Positions 12,166-25,400 of a DNA stretch of 64,000 nt are shown piece by piece. Under the pieces are notes generated by a model. That model was given only the letters and a program-made list of their open reading frames with translations, was not told where the DNA came from and made no database searches. Origin of the DNA: Lingula anatina (Eukaryota; Brachiopoda; Lingulata; Lingulida; Lingulidae); contig NW_019775684.1 in the NCBI RefSeq assembly GCF_001039355.2, positions 1 through 64,000 of the forward strand. The letters are read 5' to 3'. A program made the position numbers and the translations under genes. Position 1 is the first letter of the stretch, and each line of letters begins with the position of its first letter.

Positions 12166-13497
12166 ATCATTTATTACTGATCTGACGTATACATATTCAA
12201 TATGAAATCTGTGATCACATCACACATGGACAAAACTGTGTAAAACTAGATTCCTTTGTGATAACATTTTCTGTAAAAAGCAAACTCATATTTCAAGACA
12301 CTAAAACGATAATAAAATATAACAACTGCAACACGTTGCTGCCTATAGTGCTCTCTGAATCTTTAAAAATAGGATTTATCTCTGTCAACGCAAAATTAAA
12401 AGCAATGATCACAACATCTTGGCAAATAATTATATCAAACTGAATATTAATTCCATATTTATATGTATATGGACCTACCTGGTGTCTTCATCTATTTGAG
12501 ACATCTTTAACACATAATCAACTGCAGATAAATATACATCTACCGAATATTCAACTCTTTTTACAATAAACTTAATAAACAAAATCAATAAGTCATTTTA
12601 GTAAACTGTGTGACCATTCATGGCCAATGTGTTATATTTACAGCAGGTACCTTAAATATTCACTGGAATTTCACAGTTTGCATTTGCATATCTAATACAC
12701 AATATCACTTCATGAAAGCTTATCAAAACTCATGATTTCTTACAGGCACAACCTGTGCATAAAAAATGGCTAGTGATTTGATACAGGCACTACACTGCCT
12801 TTCAAAACCATTACTGCCAACACTGCAAAATCAAGCTTCTGTCTCAACAGCACTAGTAAAAAAATCAAAATAAATGAAAAATACAAGATAAATTTAAAAT
12901 CTGACCATAAACATGGCATGAGAACAGCTGTAAAGCCTAAGCCATGAGATATACCCCATAACCCATATAATTAATCTAAATATATATTATCATATCATAC
13001 AACTGCTTTGAAAGCACAACCAATAAGCATGTGTAAAGTGCATCGAAAGTGCAACAAAAGTATGTACAAAAAACCAATACTCATCTATTTATATGTTACA
13101 TGAAATACACAAATGTACAAAAAGATTATCAACATCAACTGTTAATTATATTTACTATGTGCAATCACTTGATTGACAAACATGATTTGAAATGCAATGC
13201 ACTAAAGTATATTTACAAAATCTATATATTTCTACAAGTATACAACTTGGCATTTTTAGCTGCTGCCTTCCAACAAAAAAGTCGTACATACACTGTGTAT
13301 TTTGTGCTGATCTCTGAAGAACTTTCTTCATAATAACTTTATCATGGTATTGGCAGGTGATCCAGCTGATCACTGAATATACCTGGATAAAAGTGAAATC
13401 CCTGATTGGATCGCCTAGAGGTTTTCTTTCTTTCTTTTTTTTTTTTTTTAGAATAAAACTCCTTTCCACTGCTTACACCTCTCATGTCCATCACGGC
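12166..13497 (-). other. Nesprin 3' UTR
   Basis: Continuous downstream of the KASH stop codon, with no splice signals needed. The strongest minus-strand AATAAA is at 12175-12170, implying a 3' UTR of about 1.3 kb. Other nearby signals are possible. Confidence 0.55.
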
Positions 13498-13729
13498 TTA
13501 CACTGGAGGTGGTCCATCCAAGTAGGTCAACATGGGATCTAAGGAGCGCTGGAAGTTGTTGCGCAGTTCGCACATGAAATCCTCCTCACTCATTGGCACG
13601 AGGCAAGCAATGCCGAGCAACAGGAGCAGCAATATCTGAAGAGGTAACGCTGTGCGACACACTCTCACCAGAAATGCCGCTGGACGGCGCCGTCTGACTG
13701 CTACTGCGCCTTCAGGGGGACTTTCGGTA
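13498..13729 (-). CDS. Nesprin last exon: KASH domain
   Basis: Acceptor CCCTCCAG before 13729. Encodes an acidic/Pro lead-in, RRRRPAAFLVRV, a single membrane span of about 20 residues (LPLQILLLLLLGIACLVPM) and the lumenal tail SEEDFMCELRNNFQ...PMLTYLDGPPPV. The three prolines plus a final hydrophobic residue are the SUN-pocket anchor. The Cys 24th from the end aligns with the cysteine that vertebrate KASH peptides use for a disulfide to SUN. In vertebrates the final residue is usually Thr or Leu; here it is Val. A tail-anchored outer-nuclear-membrane protein is expected. Confidence 0.97.
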
Positions 13730-14062
13730 CTGGAGGGAAAAAACAAAGCACAGAGATTATTTCAAATGTTTGGCCAAAATAATGAAGAAATGAAACAAAG
13801 TATCAACAAGATGAAACTACATTTTTAAAAACCAAATAAAAATATTTCGAGTTCAGGAGCTTTTATTCAAATATAATTAAAAGAATGTTCAGACATATGT
13901 CTATATATATTCAACTGTCTGGAAACAGTCTCTGGCTATTATAACCTAGAAGAAAAGCACCGTTAATGTTAGTACACATGTAAGTATGCAGGCACAATAG
14001 TTACATAAGAAGCAGAGGGGTGTAAACGAGAATACACTGAAGTCCTGCCCTGAGACACCACT

Positions 14063-14140
<78 letters not shown>

Positions 14141-17100
14141 GGACACCCATTAGTAATAACATTGATACCACAGTTAACTAACCATCACTCCTTCAGTGAA
14201 TCCTCAGAGTTATCATCATATAGTGCATTGTAATTTCATCATAACCATTTCTATGATTTTTATAAAACTGATTACGGAATCACTACTATATTGGAAAAAT
14301 CCTGAAATTTTTAAGGTCCAAGAGGAGTACATAAAATGTCATTTTTAGTTTAAGGAAAAGTATTGGTCTGACTCGATGAATTTGAAGCATATTAGATCTA
14401 TTAGGATAAATAGGCAGCAGATAACTGACATATAGTAATACGTCAAAGAAGAAAATATTGACATGAGGAATTCTCTACAATACATTGATTAACTGCTACA
14501 AAAATGCAAGATAACATATACTGTTTGAAAATGGAATATTCCCCCTTTGGCTATTGGCTATTAAGTATGCAAAACCACATGCCGTCTGTGAATCATGCTA
14601 TGATATGAGCATTTAATAACACAGCTCCATGGCCACCAAAACTACATACACTTAAGAGTTCTGATATCAAGCAAAAGAATAGAAGACTTACTTTCATTGA
14701 CTGAAGGTACATCAACTACACATCTCACATTTCTAACATTTAAACATTTAAATTTATAATCCAAAGAATACTCTATGCTCTTTACATCTAGCAACTAATT
14801 CTATGCATGTAGGTTATATTTAAATAAAACTACCAAAGCTTTATTTCTTCAGCAGCACGGTCCTATTCTACTGTTACTATTCTACATAGGGAAGAAATCG
14901 AGAGCTAGGTTTTAAATTCATGAAAATTCTTTAAATTTGGTATTACTATCTGTTACTACATGATGCTTTTAATTTGAAAATTGCTTTAGTTCAAAATATT
15001 GGTTTCACTACCATCATTAGTTTCATCACTTAGCATTATAGTTCTCAAACAAGCATTATATTCAAACAGAAATCAGGCTAGAAATCAGAGACAATTAAGA
15101 TAACATAGATATTTCTAATACTATAGTATTTATCCATTAATTCATGCAAAACAGGTGAGGGCAAATTCATTCTAAGATTGGATGATGGTACAAACTCTGA
15201 TATTAACTTGTTGGTAAAATAATCCATGGCCAGAACATCCAGATCAAGGTTGAAAATCTCACATCTCTCTCTCTGTTAAAATGAAAAAGCCCTCATTTTT
15301 TATTTTAAATTTGCAGTGACTTTCTAACAAATCCGAACAGAAACATTTGAATACCTAAAGCATGCAGGGCCCCAGTGTGAGCTTGTCACCTAAAAATAAT
15401 TTAAAATGAAAAGCAAGTAGTAAAAATCCCAAACCAAGCTGTTGGTGGGGTTAGTCAAGCAAACAAAAAGCAATAAGCAACACATCTTTAGGTGGTTATT
15501 TATACAAGGTTTGTTCAAATGAAACAATTCAACATATTAGGTATTAGTGATATTTATCTACATGCATGTAGAACCTACTGGCAAATGAAGTGGAATACAT
15601 CATTTAGTATATTAATGACACACCACACCTAAATTGCATTAAATGTTAAAAATGCATCACAATAAAGCTTTCTCTTCTGACATGTCTGTTTTTACTATGG
15701 CTGATATTTGGGAGGAATAATAGCCGTTTTGATTCATAGCTAACTCTATAAAACCTTCAACACTAATAATATCATAGGATCATTTAAAAACTTCTAATAA
15801 AGACAGATCAAGTCTAGCTTCCTAAGTAATAGTTAACTATTTGGCAGAAAACAATGCATTTCATCGAGCTTCAATTTAAGTTAAGATGCATGTTTATAAT
15901 GACAATTATATATCTCTTTTCATTATGAAATTTCTCAGTCCTTAAGCCAAATGAAAATACAGCTCAAAGAAAGAGCCTTTAATTCGATATTGAAAAAGAA
16001 AACATCCTTCAAAGAGCATACTGAAAGAATTATAATACAATCAGACTATTTGGATAGATAAAATTGGAAGCCTCCATGCAAGAATTGTCTAAACTACAGA
16101 TGAACTAATACATATATACCTGGGTCTACAAAGAGCACCTTTTAACTTGGTTAATAATATGTAAGAAATACCATTTTTTTTTTCAAATTTATCATTCGAT
16201 AATATGACCATGCAAAAAAAATTTTTTTTTTTTGTAAAAAAAAAGTAATGTTCCTTAATATGCAAGCAATGTGTTATATTGCTAAGTAATACTGATGCAG
16301 GTCAATCAACAAAAATTCAACACCGACCACAATTAGTCTGCAGTTGCAGAAAAGCTTCATGCTTAAACCACATCCATTTTGACATTAAAAAAAGTAAATG
16401 TGGACACACCTATGTACATGCTTTAGATATATTTTTCCTTGCCACGTGTATTATCCCAACCCGTGAAATACTAGTACATAGACAAAACAGTTCACATGAT
16501 TTGTCTCTCAGTAAAACTGAAACCTTTAGGTAAAAAAGGATCAGAAAGGAAACTATTGTAGAAGTAGAAGTGGTAAAAGGAGTTTGTTCATCCACTGCTT
16601 TTTAATACACGTATGAAACCCTTACACTAAAGCACTATATGGATAGAAAATGTCATGAAATATGAGAGGATTCATTCCTGACACCGAAAAATTAATCTCT
16701 GGTTTCAGTTTTAGGATACAGAGACATGCATAAATACAGAGTGCACTGTTGCCATGCAATGGAATTAAGAAGCAACTATTACGTTTCAGCTTCTGCACGA
16801 GCCTCTGCATGTTCCTTCACTATCTCTGTTCGTATGGCCAAGAGCTGGGGAAAAAGAAAAAAATAATAATGTACATCAGTTTCATAGGAATAATCCTCAC
16901 AACCTTGCCTTTCCAGACCTAAAAGTAGCTGAAAACTGACTTAGTGGCTTCTCAAAAGCAACTGGCTATGTATATTTTGAAACGACATAAAAAGAGGTCA
17001 TTTTTTCTTTATTTTTTTTCCTTATTCAGGTGTGTGTGTATATATATATATATATATTAGACAAGAATGTACAATGTAAGTTTTTCTTCCATAAATGCAC

Positions 17101-19125
17101 CTCTAATGTTCGAATTGGAAAGCTATATTGTAAGCACAAAGACTTTAAGCCTTATCTGTGTGAAGAGCAAAATAAAGAAAGCCAAACAAGTTCAAGCCAA
17201 TCTCACAGATTTGTTGAAGAAGATAAAATTAAGTGAAAAACTGAAACAGTGATGCCGAAAACACATGGTGACCACTACAGAGCAATAATTGACACAAATG
17301 TTGTTTTTAGAAATCAAATAACAAACATGACCACAATATATGTACTCTCCAAATACACAAAAACTTCACATTTTAGTTTCTTTTTACAATTGTGAAACCC
17401 TTTTTCGTACTTCCATTTCCAAAAACTTACCTGTCTTGAGAAACCGGTGGGTGTCAGTGGAGAATTTGATGACCTTGACCTATATCTGGGTGTGCTAGTA
17501 CGATACTGCCCTCTGTTGGCACTATCTGACAGGTCAAGACTAAAGGACAATGGCTGGGAACACAAAACAAAACACAAAAGGGACACATGAATTCAACATC
17601 TTAAAATGTTTTAAGAAACTACAAACAATGCACTGAATGAGACAATTCCTTGTCAAATGACCACTTAAGACATATAGTTTACTGTTCTTTACATTCTTTT
17701 AAGGTCCAAATGGAACAAATATTATCTCAGAAACCATGATAACTGATGAATCTAATATGCAATCTGAAAGACAGCTTTGAGATAATAAATATCTACAGGG
17801 TATTTCGATGTGGAATAGGTAACTGATATATTTTATATGTAAATTAAAAAGCTCGCCATCATCACCAGAGAATTAGACCCAAATATACTTACAGATTCTC
17901 TCTGAGCTATTCCCAATGCCACCTCCAGTTTACTGATATACAGCATGCATTGGCGGGATAAGGTCCTGAGTCTGGTGTCAATGATGATCATCTTCTCCCT
18001 CACATGTTTGGCTTCACTGGAGTCTGTGCTTGACAGTAACTGGTCAGTGGATTCCTTCAGGGAGGTCACTCTTGGCTGTGACCTCTCAAGGTCAGTCTGA
18101 ACTTCCTAAAAGTTAAAAAGGTGAAAAAATCTTTGAGAGCAAATGCTCACAGATTCAGATCAAAATCTTATATTGCATAATTGAGAATGTCTTTAAATAT
18201 ACAAATATGAGTAATAATCAAGTTGTACCAATTTATTTATTAGATGCCTGTACTACTAAATACTGAACATGTTCAGATTTTTCCAAAAAGCAAAAAAAAA
18301 ATATGGAAACTATATCACTGTCAAGATACTGTACCTTGAATTTATTGTATTTCAACCTCAGAGTATCTTTGTCATCGTGGATATTCACTGGCTCACACAC
18401 TTTGATCTTGGCCTCCACACTCTCCAGCCACAGCAACAAGTCCTTGATTGTCTGATGGAAATCGTGGCACTGCATCAGCGCCATCTGGAGCTTTTTCTGC
18501 CACAGCGAGGTCTTGGAAGTGACATTTTCCCATCTCTGGTTCATGATCAGTAAATGTTCCTTCAAATTTCTACTCTCCTTGTTGTCCTGCCCTAAGAACT
18601 GTTGACTCAGTAAGTTGATGGAGAGAACAATGGCCTTGCGACTGTCTAACTGTAGGAGAAACTCCTGGAACAGAGCACACAAGACACTTTTGTATAAGAT
18701 TTCTCTTTAAACATTTTACCACCACCTGACAGATGAAAAACCATATTAAACCCGTCAAAAAAATTTTCCACCATAACCATAAATGAATATTTAATTCATC
18801 ACAAAGCTTACCACCAAAACTGTAAATTATCATTTTACAATGTAACTTCTATTTTTCATCACTGGATCAAGATTTTATTAAAAGAGACAAAAGTCATAGA
18901 GAAACCCTCACCCTGTGCCTCCTGATCACCACCTCCAGCTGCTTGATATCACTAGGCACGATGACCTGTGTCCGTTGAATAGCCTCGGCTTCATCCAGCC
19001 ACAAGATCACATTTCTGATGTCTGTTTTGAACTGCTGCCATTGCTGTCGGCTCTTTTTCAGCCTCCCGTCTTTGGCCTGGGCCTGGGCTTGTAACAGTTC
19101 CCATCGCTGAACAACACCTGGGATG

Positions 19126-19170
<45 letters not shown>

Positions 19171-22100
19171 TTAACTTTATTTAAAGAGGATAAAACACAT
19201 TTAAATAAAATCTATCTTCCAGATGGATAAGGAACTCAGGGGCCAGATATCCAGTGCTTATGTGTGATCTTATTTGCAGTACATATCATTTCACAAATAC
19301 TCCCATAACAGTTGAACTAACCACAACTTATGAACCTATGTAAGAGTACCCATATGGCAATCTATCTCCAATCTTTTTATATTCAATGTAAAGCAATTGT
19401 GTAAAATGCAAGTTGAAATTTGAAAAAAATTTGGATGTAATATAAATAAGTTAGAAAATTTCACAAAATATTGTCATAACAACAATAAAATTTACTACCT
19501 TGAGCCTGAACTTGTACAGAAGTGGCAGCAGACAATCCAGTGTCTTGCTTGAAGCTGTCACACATACTTCTGATTAGTTCTAAATTACTTCTAGATCCAT
19601 ACAAATATTGGGCCTGAAGTAGAAAACAAGTATTCACACAATAATCAGAATTTAATTACTAAACATATGTATTTTATTTATATCTATAAAAATACTATAT
19701 TGTTCATTACACTCTGAATTGCCATGAAAGTGTCAATATACAGAGCAGAACTATGCTCATGTTAAGTAATCACACACGTGCCATTAGGAAATTGTTCTTT
19801 TTTTATATACATTTACTCAGATATATTGTATGTTGTATTACCCTGTGAGTGGAGTAAATTTGTTTGTGCCAATATTATGCTAAATAAATAAATAAATAAA
19901 TAAATGTGTCTCTAGCTGTCAAGTATATACAGTAATCAGCCAGGAAATCACAACACAACCCCATAGCTTACATATCCCATGGCTCCAGATTCCTCCAGTT
20001 CTGGCCCAGTGGGGGTCTTGCACCTCAGGGCTTGCTCTGTGTCTATCAGCTGAGCCACAGTGTGGTCTATCAGCTGCTCTAGCTCAGTCAAATAAGCCTC
20101 CGCATAGCCCAACTTGCCCTTCTTGGCAGCTATCTGCTTCTGAATTGATTGCCACTTCAGTTCTCTCTCTTCTGAAATTGAAAGGTGGAAAATGAAGTTA
20201 TAGAAAAGTGGCCTGCACAAATATTTTCTGATACTATACACTGAATACTATGCAACTTGTGCTGCAGGAGGCAAGAAGCTATCTATCTGTGCAATTCAAT
20301 TTACTTGCAAAAGTCTTATTTTTAAAAATATTTTACCCTTTCTCTCTCTTTCTCTCTAACATGATAATTAAAATCTACTATAATAATCCTTATTCTTAAA
20401 GAGTCTAAGCAGAACTGCTAAGTAAATAGTAATGGAGATGTACCATCCAGAGGAGTGGGACTTTCCGGGGGACTGTCATCCAGCATCTTTTCCACATCAT
20501 ACATGTCCCAGTCCAGTGAGGCCTCACTCCCAGGAGTACCAATACGCAGCCTGGAGGAACTGTCATGGCGGACGTCTTGGTCTTTGAAATGGACATGGCT
20601 GTCACCGAGCTAGAAAAGCCACAGGTCAACGTGAAAACATGTGAAGGTAGTATTTATTCCTTAAATATGGCCTGCCAAATACAAAATCCTTTCTTTTGTG
20701 ATTTTCATAACTGCTCTGTCACAAAAACAATTCTTTTTTTTTTTTACAATTTGTTAATCTGTTTTTAATATTAATCTTATCTTAATTTCCACAACTAAAA
20801 GCCTGATTTTAATCTCATTTTTATGGAATTCAAATTTGTATGTCTAAGTTGCAATGCTATTTCTCCACAACAAACTACAAGCTCCTAATATGTAAACTAT
20901 GACTAATTCAATATAAAACAAGTCAATAAAAGGCAAAAAATCTGATGTGGCATGCTGAAAACTAAGAACAATCAAAGGTGCAACAACTGAAACTTTAAAA
21001 GTGCTTAATATAAAATATACAACTATACACATGCACTAAACACTGTCACATATACATGCAGAAAAACTAATTGGTAAAAAAATCAATCTATAAATATTTA
21101 TGAAAAATATTAAACAAATATGAAAAAACTTTTTTCTACCTCTTTGAAAAAAATCATAAAGAAGAAAAAAATGAAAATGGGTACAAAGCAATCAACAAGA
21201 ACCGTTTAGTACAACTGCAGTCTCTCAGTCAGATGAAGGGTTAAGCTAAATGAAAGCACCACGTCTTACCAAAGCCCCGACTTCTGCATCATGATCATAA
21301 TCATGCTCTTGTCTTACACTACGCTGGGCCCATAACCCTGAGATCTAGGGGGTTAATATGGAAGGAGGAGATACATATATACATATAACATAAAATAAAC
21401 TGAACAAAAAAGGTGCACAGATTATATGAAATGTGAATAAGGAAAATTAAAAGATGTATTAAGGAAGGATAAAACTGAATCCCAAATTGGAAATAACAAG
21501 TCTTTGTCAGTGGAAACCATAACTATTTTGGACCACCCATCACCCACTTTATAATTTTAAAAAAGATTAGGTAAGAGTTGACATATTCAATGAATACTTT
21601 TTCTTGTGGCAAGATACAGTTACAAAGCATGAGTTACAGATACTTTAAAGATTAAGCAAGTTATTAACAAAAACAATTTCACAGAAATACATCAACAGCC
21701 ATGCTGAACAGAAATTCAAGCTAGTTGTCATTCAGAGTAAAAATGCCAAAATGGCACATACAGTGAGCTTGATACGTGTGAATCTTAAAATAATTAAAAT
21801 AAAATATAGGTGAGGAATTTTCTGCACAGATGTAGCATAAAACTGATATAAAGTGTGTTCAATAATGCAGATAAGCCAGCATCAACTTACATTCCCAGTT
21901 GATATTTTCTCCAGTTTCTCCTGGTATCTTTTCACTCTGAGCAGAACTTCCTTGCTGTACTGAGAAAACTCTTTCAGTTCTTTTTCTATCCTTACTGTGT
22001 CGGAGGGTTCACATTTCTGGAGCAGATATGCTGCGGCTTTGTCCACATACTGGAGTTTGCTGGATCTTGTCTTGATCTGCTCCTGGAATTCCTGTAGAAC

Positions 22101-22393
22101 AAGAGATAATGCTTTACAATACTTTATAATATATCTGAGAAACATACATGCACCCTGGGATTCATGAAGTACTGGAGACAAAAGAGGCCTGTTGATTAAG
22201 TGAGGTATATTTTTCAGTTGTCAGAGACTTCTCAAGCTTGGGGTGCATCAGTAAAAATTTAAACATGAAACCAGTGCTTGCAACCACACACACAAACTGT
22301 ATGATGGAATTGTTTGGAGACTTTTTAAACAGCGGGCATTTCGATCTTCAAATAAATACAATATTGTCAAATCATCAATATTCTTGAAATTAA

Positions 22394-22432
<39 letters not shown>

Positions 22433-25400
22433 ACCTAAAATAGTAATAAACTTAAATTAAGGAAATATCCAACATCCCAAAACTCACCAGCATACGATGC
22501 AACTTGGTGTCTATGTCCATCTCTGAGAAGTGCTCCATATTGGTAATTTGCATGTCCAGGTCGGTCAGCCACACCAGCAAGGCCTCTCTAGTTGTTTTGA
22601 AGTCCTCGTGGACATTCAGTAAATGCTTCAGTCTGCGTATGATGCCAGAGAGACGTTTGGACAGTTTGTCCCACGCATTGTTGGCATCGGTAACCTGCCC
22701 CTTCAACATGCTGCTGACATCAGTGCGACTCTCTCGAGCCAAACGACGATATTGCTTGTTGATAAGTTCCAGTTCTGCTAGATTTTCGTGGAGAGATCTC
22801 TGCAATGTCTGTAACAAAACAAATTCAAATTGTTTCCTTGATGTTTGCTTAAATTTCAGCTATAAATACATCAATGAACATTTTTTTTCAAATACTACCC
22901 AGTACATGTACATAATCTTCAGGTGCATAAATAGAATTTGTTAATATCTTGATAATGGGAATTTCTTGGAATGAACGCTTTATCAATCTTACCTCAAACT
23001 TCCTGAGTTCTTCCTTGGCTTCAGCAAATGTTACAGAAGCTGATCTTGGCTTTGTGGTGGCTTTCTCCATGTCTTTCATCCAATCCACAAAACGATGGTA
23101 ATCCTCACTGAACTTCTGCCACAGCCGCCATGTTTCTTCAATTCTGAATTAGCAACGTATATTCTATGTTATCGATTTGGGCAATACATGTTCATCTAGG
23201 TAGGAAACAACTTGAAAAGATATATATGCATTAGGGGCTAAATTAAAACTTGAAGTTGAAGGTGCATTAAAATATTACAAAAGTAATGTTAGATATTTTG
23301 TAAATACTGACTTACTAAAGACAGCTGGATAGTACTCTAAATCCCCATACTTAAAATAAATGTGCAACTTTTCACTCTCTCACAAAAAAATCAAAAGAAC
23401 AAAGAAATAGTTTTTACCTCATTCTCCTTTCTGTTGAAAGTGCTCTGATGTTCTTCCATCGTCTGTCCAGGCTTGTCTTGGCATGTTGTAATGCAGAGAC
23501 CTCTACATCAGTGGGACAGGCGTCTGTATCATGAAGTAACACTTGGCACAAGTTGAGTACAGAGGCCACACCTGCACTGTGTCGCTCTATGTCCTGTTGG
23601 TGTTCCTGTGTGTAATAAAATACAGAAGTCAATCATCCATTAAACAATAGAAAATAAACAAAAATGGAAACAAAATTTTGGAAGAACCAATAATTCTTTT
23701 TCTTTCATGAGTTAGATTTAACATTGTTACAATTACCTATAAAGATTAATACTTATTTTCTTTATAAAAATAACATTTGATGTAATATCAATTTCAATCC
23801 AAGCAATTAATATCACACATCAGAGGAAGGTGCAAGTAAATTAATTGGTGTTACCTGTTGTTGCTGTAATCTCCTGTGTATCTCGGTGAGATCAGCCTGT
23901 TGGTACGAGACTGGGCTGCTCAGAGCATGTTCTATGTATGCCAGCCAACGTCGCAAGCTGGCCATACTCTTCTCTAACTCTTGGACTGCTGTTAAGGTCT
24001 CTTGGAGTTTCTTCAATCTGAAGACACAGGTAGAATGTAATTACCATCTTTGATGTCAATATTACTTATTATGAAATTGGTTGGTCATGTTTTAGAATTT
24101 CTACAGAATTTTTTTCCGGTTCTTCATCCTAAACAGCCCACAAGAATCAATACATGGCTTTCAAATGATGAGTACACAATAAAAAGGTAAGAGCTGTACT
24201 GATTGCTGTCACCAATCTAATCCAATGGTGACAATGTGTTTTTTTTATACAGGTAAGAACTGTTTACCTGGCTGTCACCAATTCTTGTAACCTCTGCCAC
24301 CTGTCTCTCAGCTTGCTGATCTTGTACTCAATGTCGTTGGCTCTGACTTCACTGCTGGATTTGATCAAACGGTGGCCATGTGCAAACAGATCATCACGGT
24401 TAACCTGCATGTTTGTGATCTCTTCTTTATAGTCCTAGAAGAAAAAAATAATAATAATAAGCATTGAGCAACTAGGTCTTTAGACCTCTAGTGCCATTAC
24501 AATGTCTGGTGTAATCATGAAATTATCTTACTTTTTACATAATGAAACAACAAAAATGCTTTATCAGGCATAAAGAAATTAAAATTATACTAAATAACAA
24601 CATTTCAAGTTACCAAATTATGACCTTAAGAGATTAAGGAAATTTCAAATGGTACAGTACATAAATGTAAAATCATCTTTAAAATCTATAAGTGTTCCTA
24701 CCTTTTGCAATTTCTCCAGTATGTCTTCAATATGGAACTCTTGGTTGGAAGACACCTTGGCCTCCATATAGGAAAGCCAGTCCAACATCTCTCTGTATTT
24801 ATCATTGAACAGTGTCCACTCATTGAGACGATCTTCAATACAATTTCTCCGCAGTACAATCTGGTTAGCTATTTCATCCCACTGTTTGGTAAGTAGGACA
24901 ATTCTCTGGCGCAGAATTGTCAGATCATCTGGTGACACCACTAGCGCCAGCTGGTGTTCTTTTTCCAGGAGAATTTTCCTCTTGTCTGCCGCATTGGCGA
25001 AGGCCGTTTCGAACTCCACACACTGCTGCAACTGCCGCTGGAGATCATCGTAATTCTGCGCCAGCCCTACATTCAAGGCTTTTCTCATTTCCTTCAGCCA
25101 TGCAAGGATGTCTTCAATGCCTTCCTCACAACCTTGCCACTGCTTCAGTATACCCTCTAGGTGTTCTCTCCTGCCGTCCAGCTTGCCTATGATCTGGAAC
25201 CAGTGCTGCTGGATGTCCGTCAGATGTGACCGTATGGTGGACTCGGTGGTCTTATCAGAGATACTGACCAGCAGACACCCAGCCTCGTGTACACGCTGGT
25301 ACATCGATTCATGCATGGCAAGGTCCTTTTGAGTGGCCTAAAAATAGATTATAAGGCTTTATTTGATATGTCTCCATACTTTCAAAACAAGAGTAAAAGG

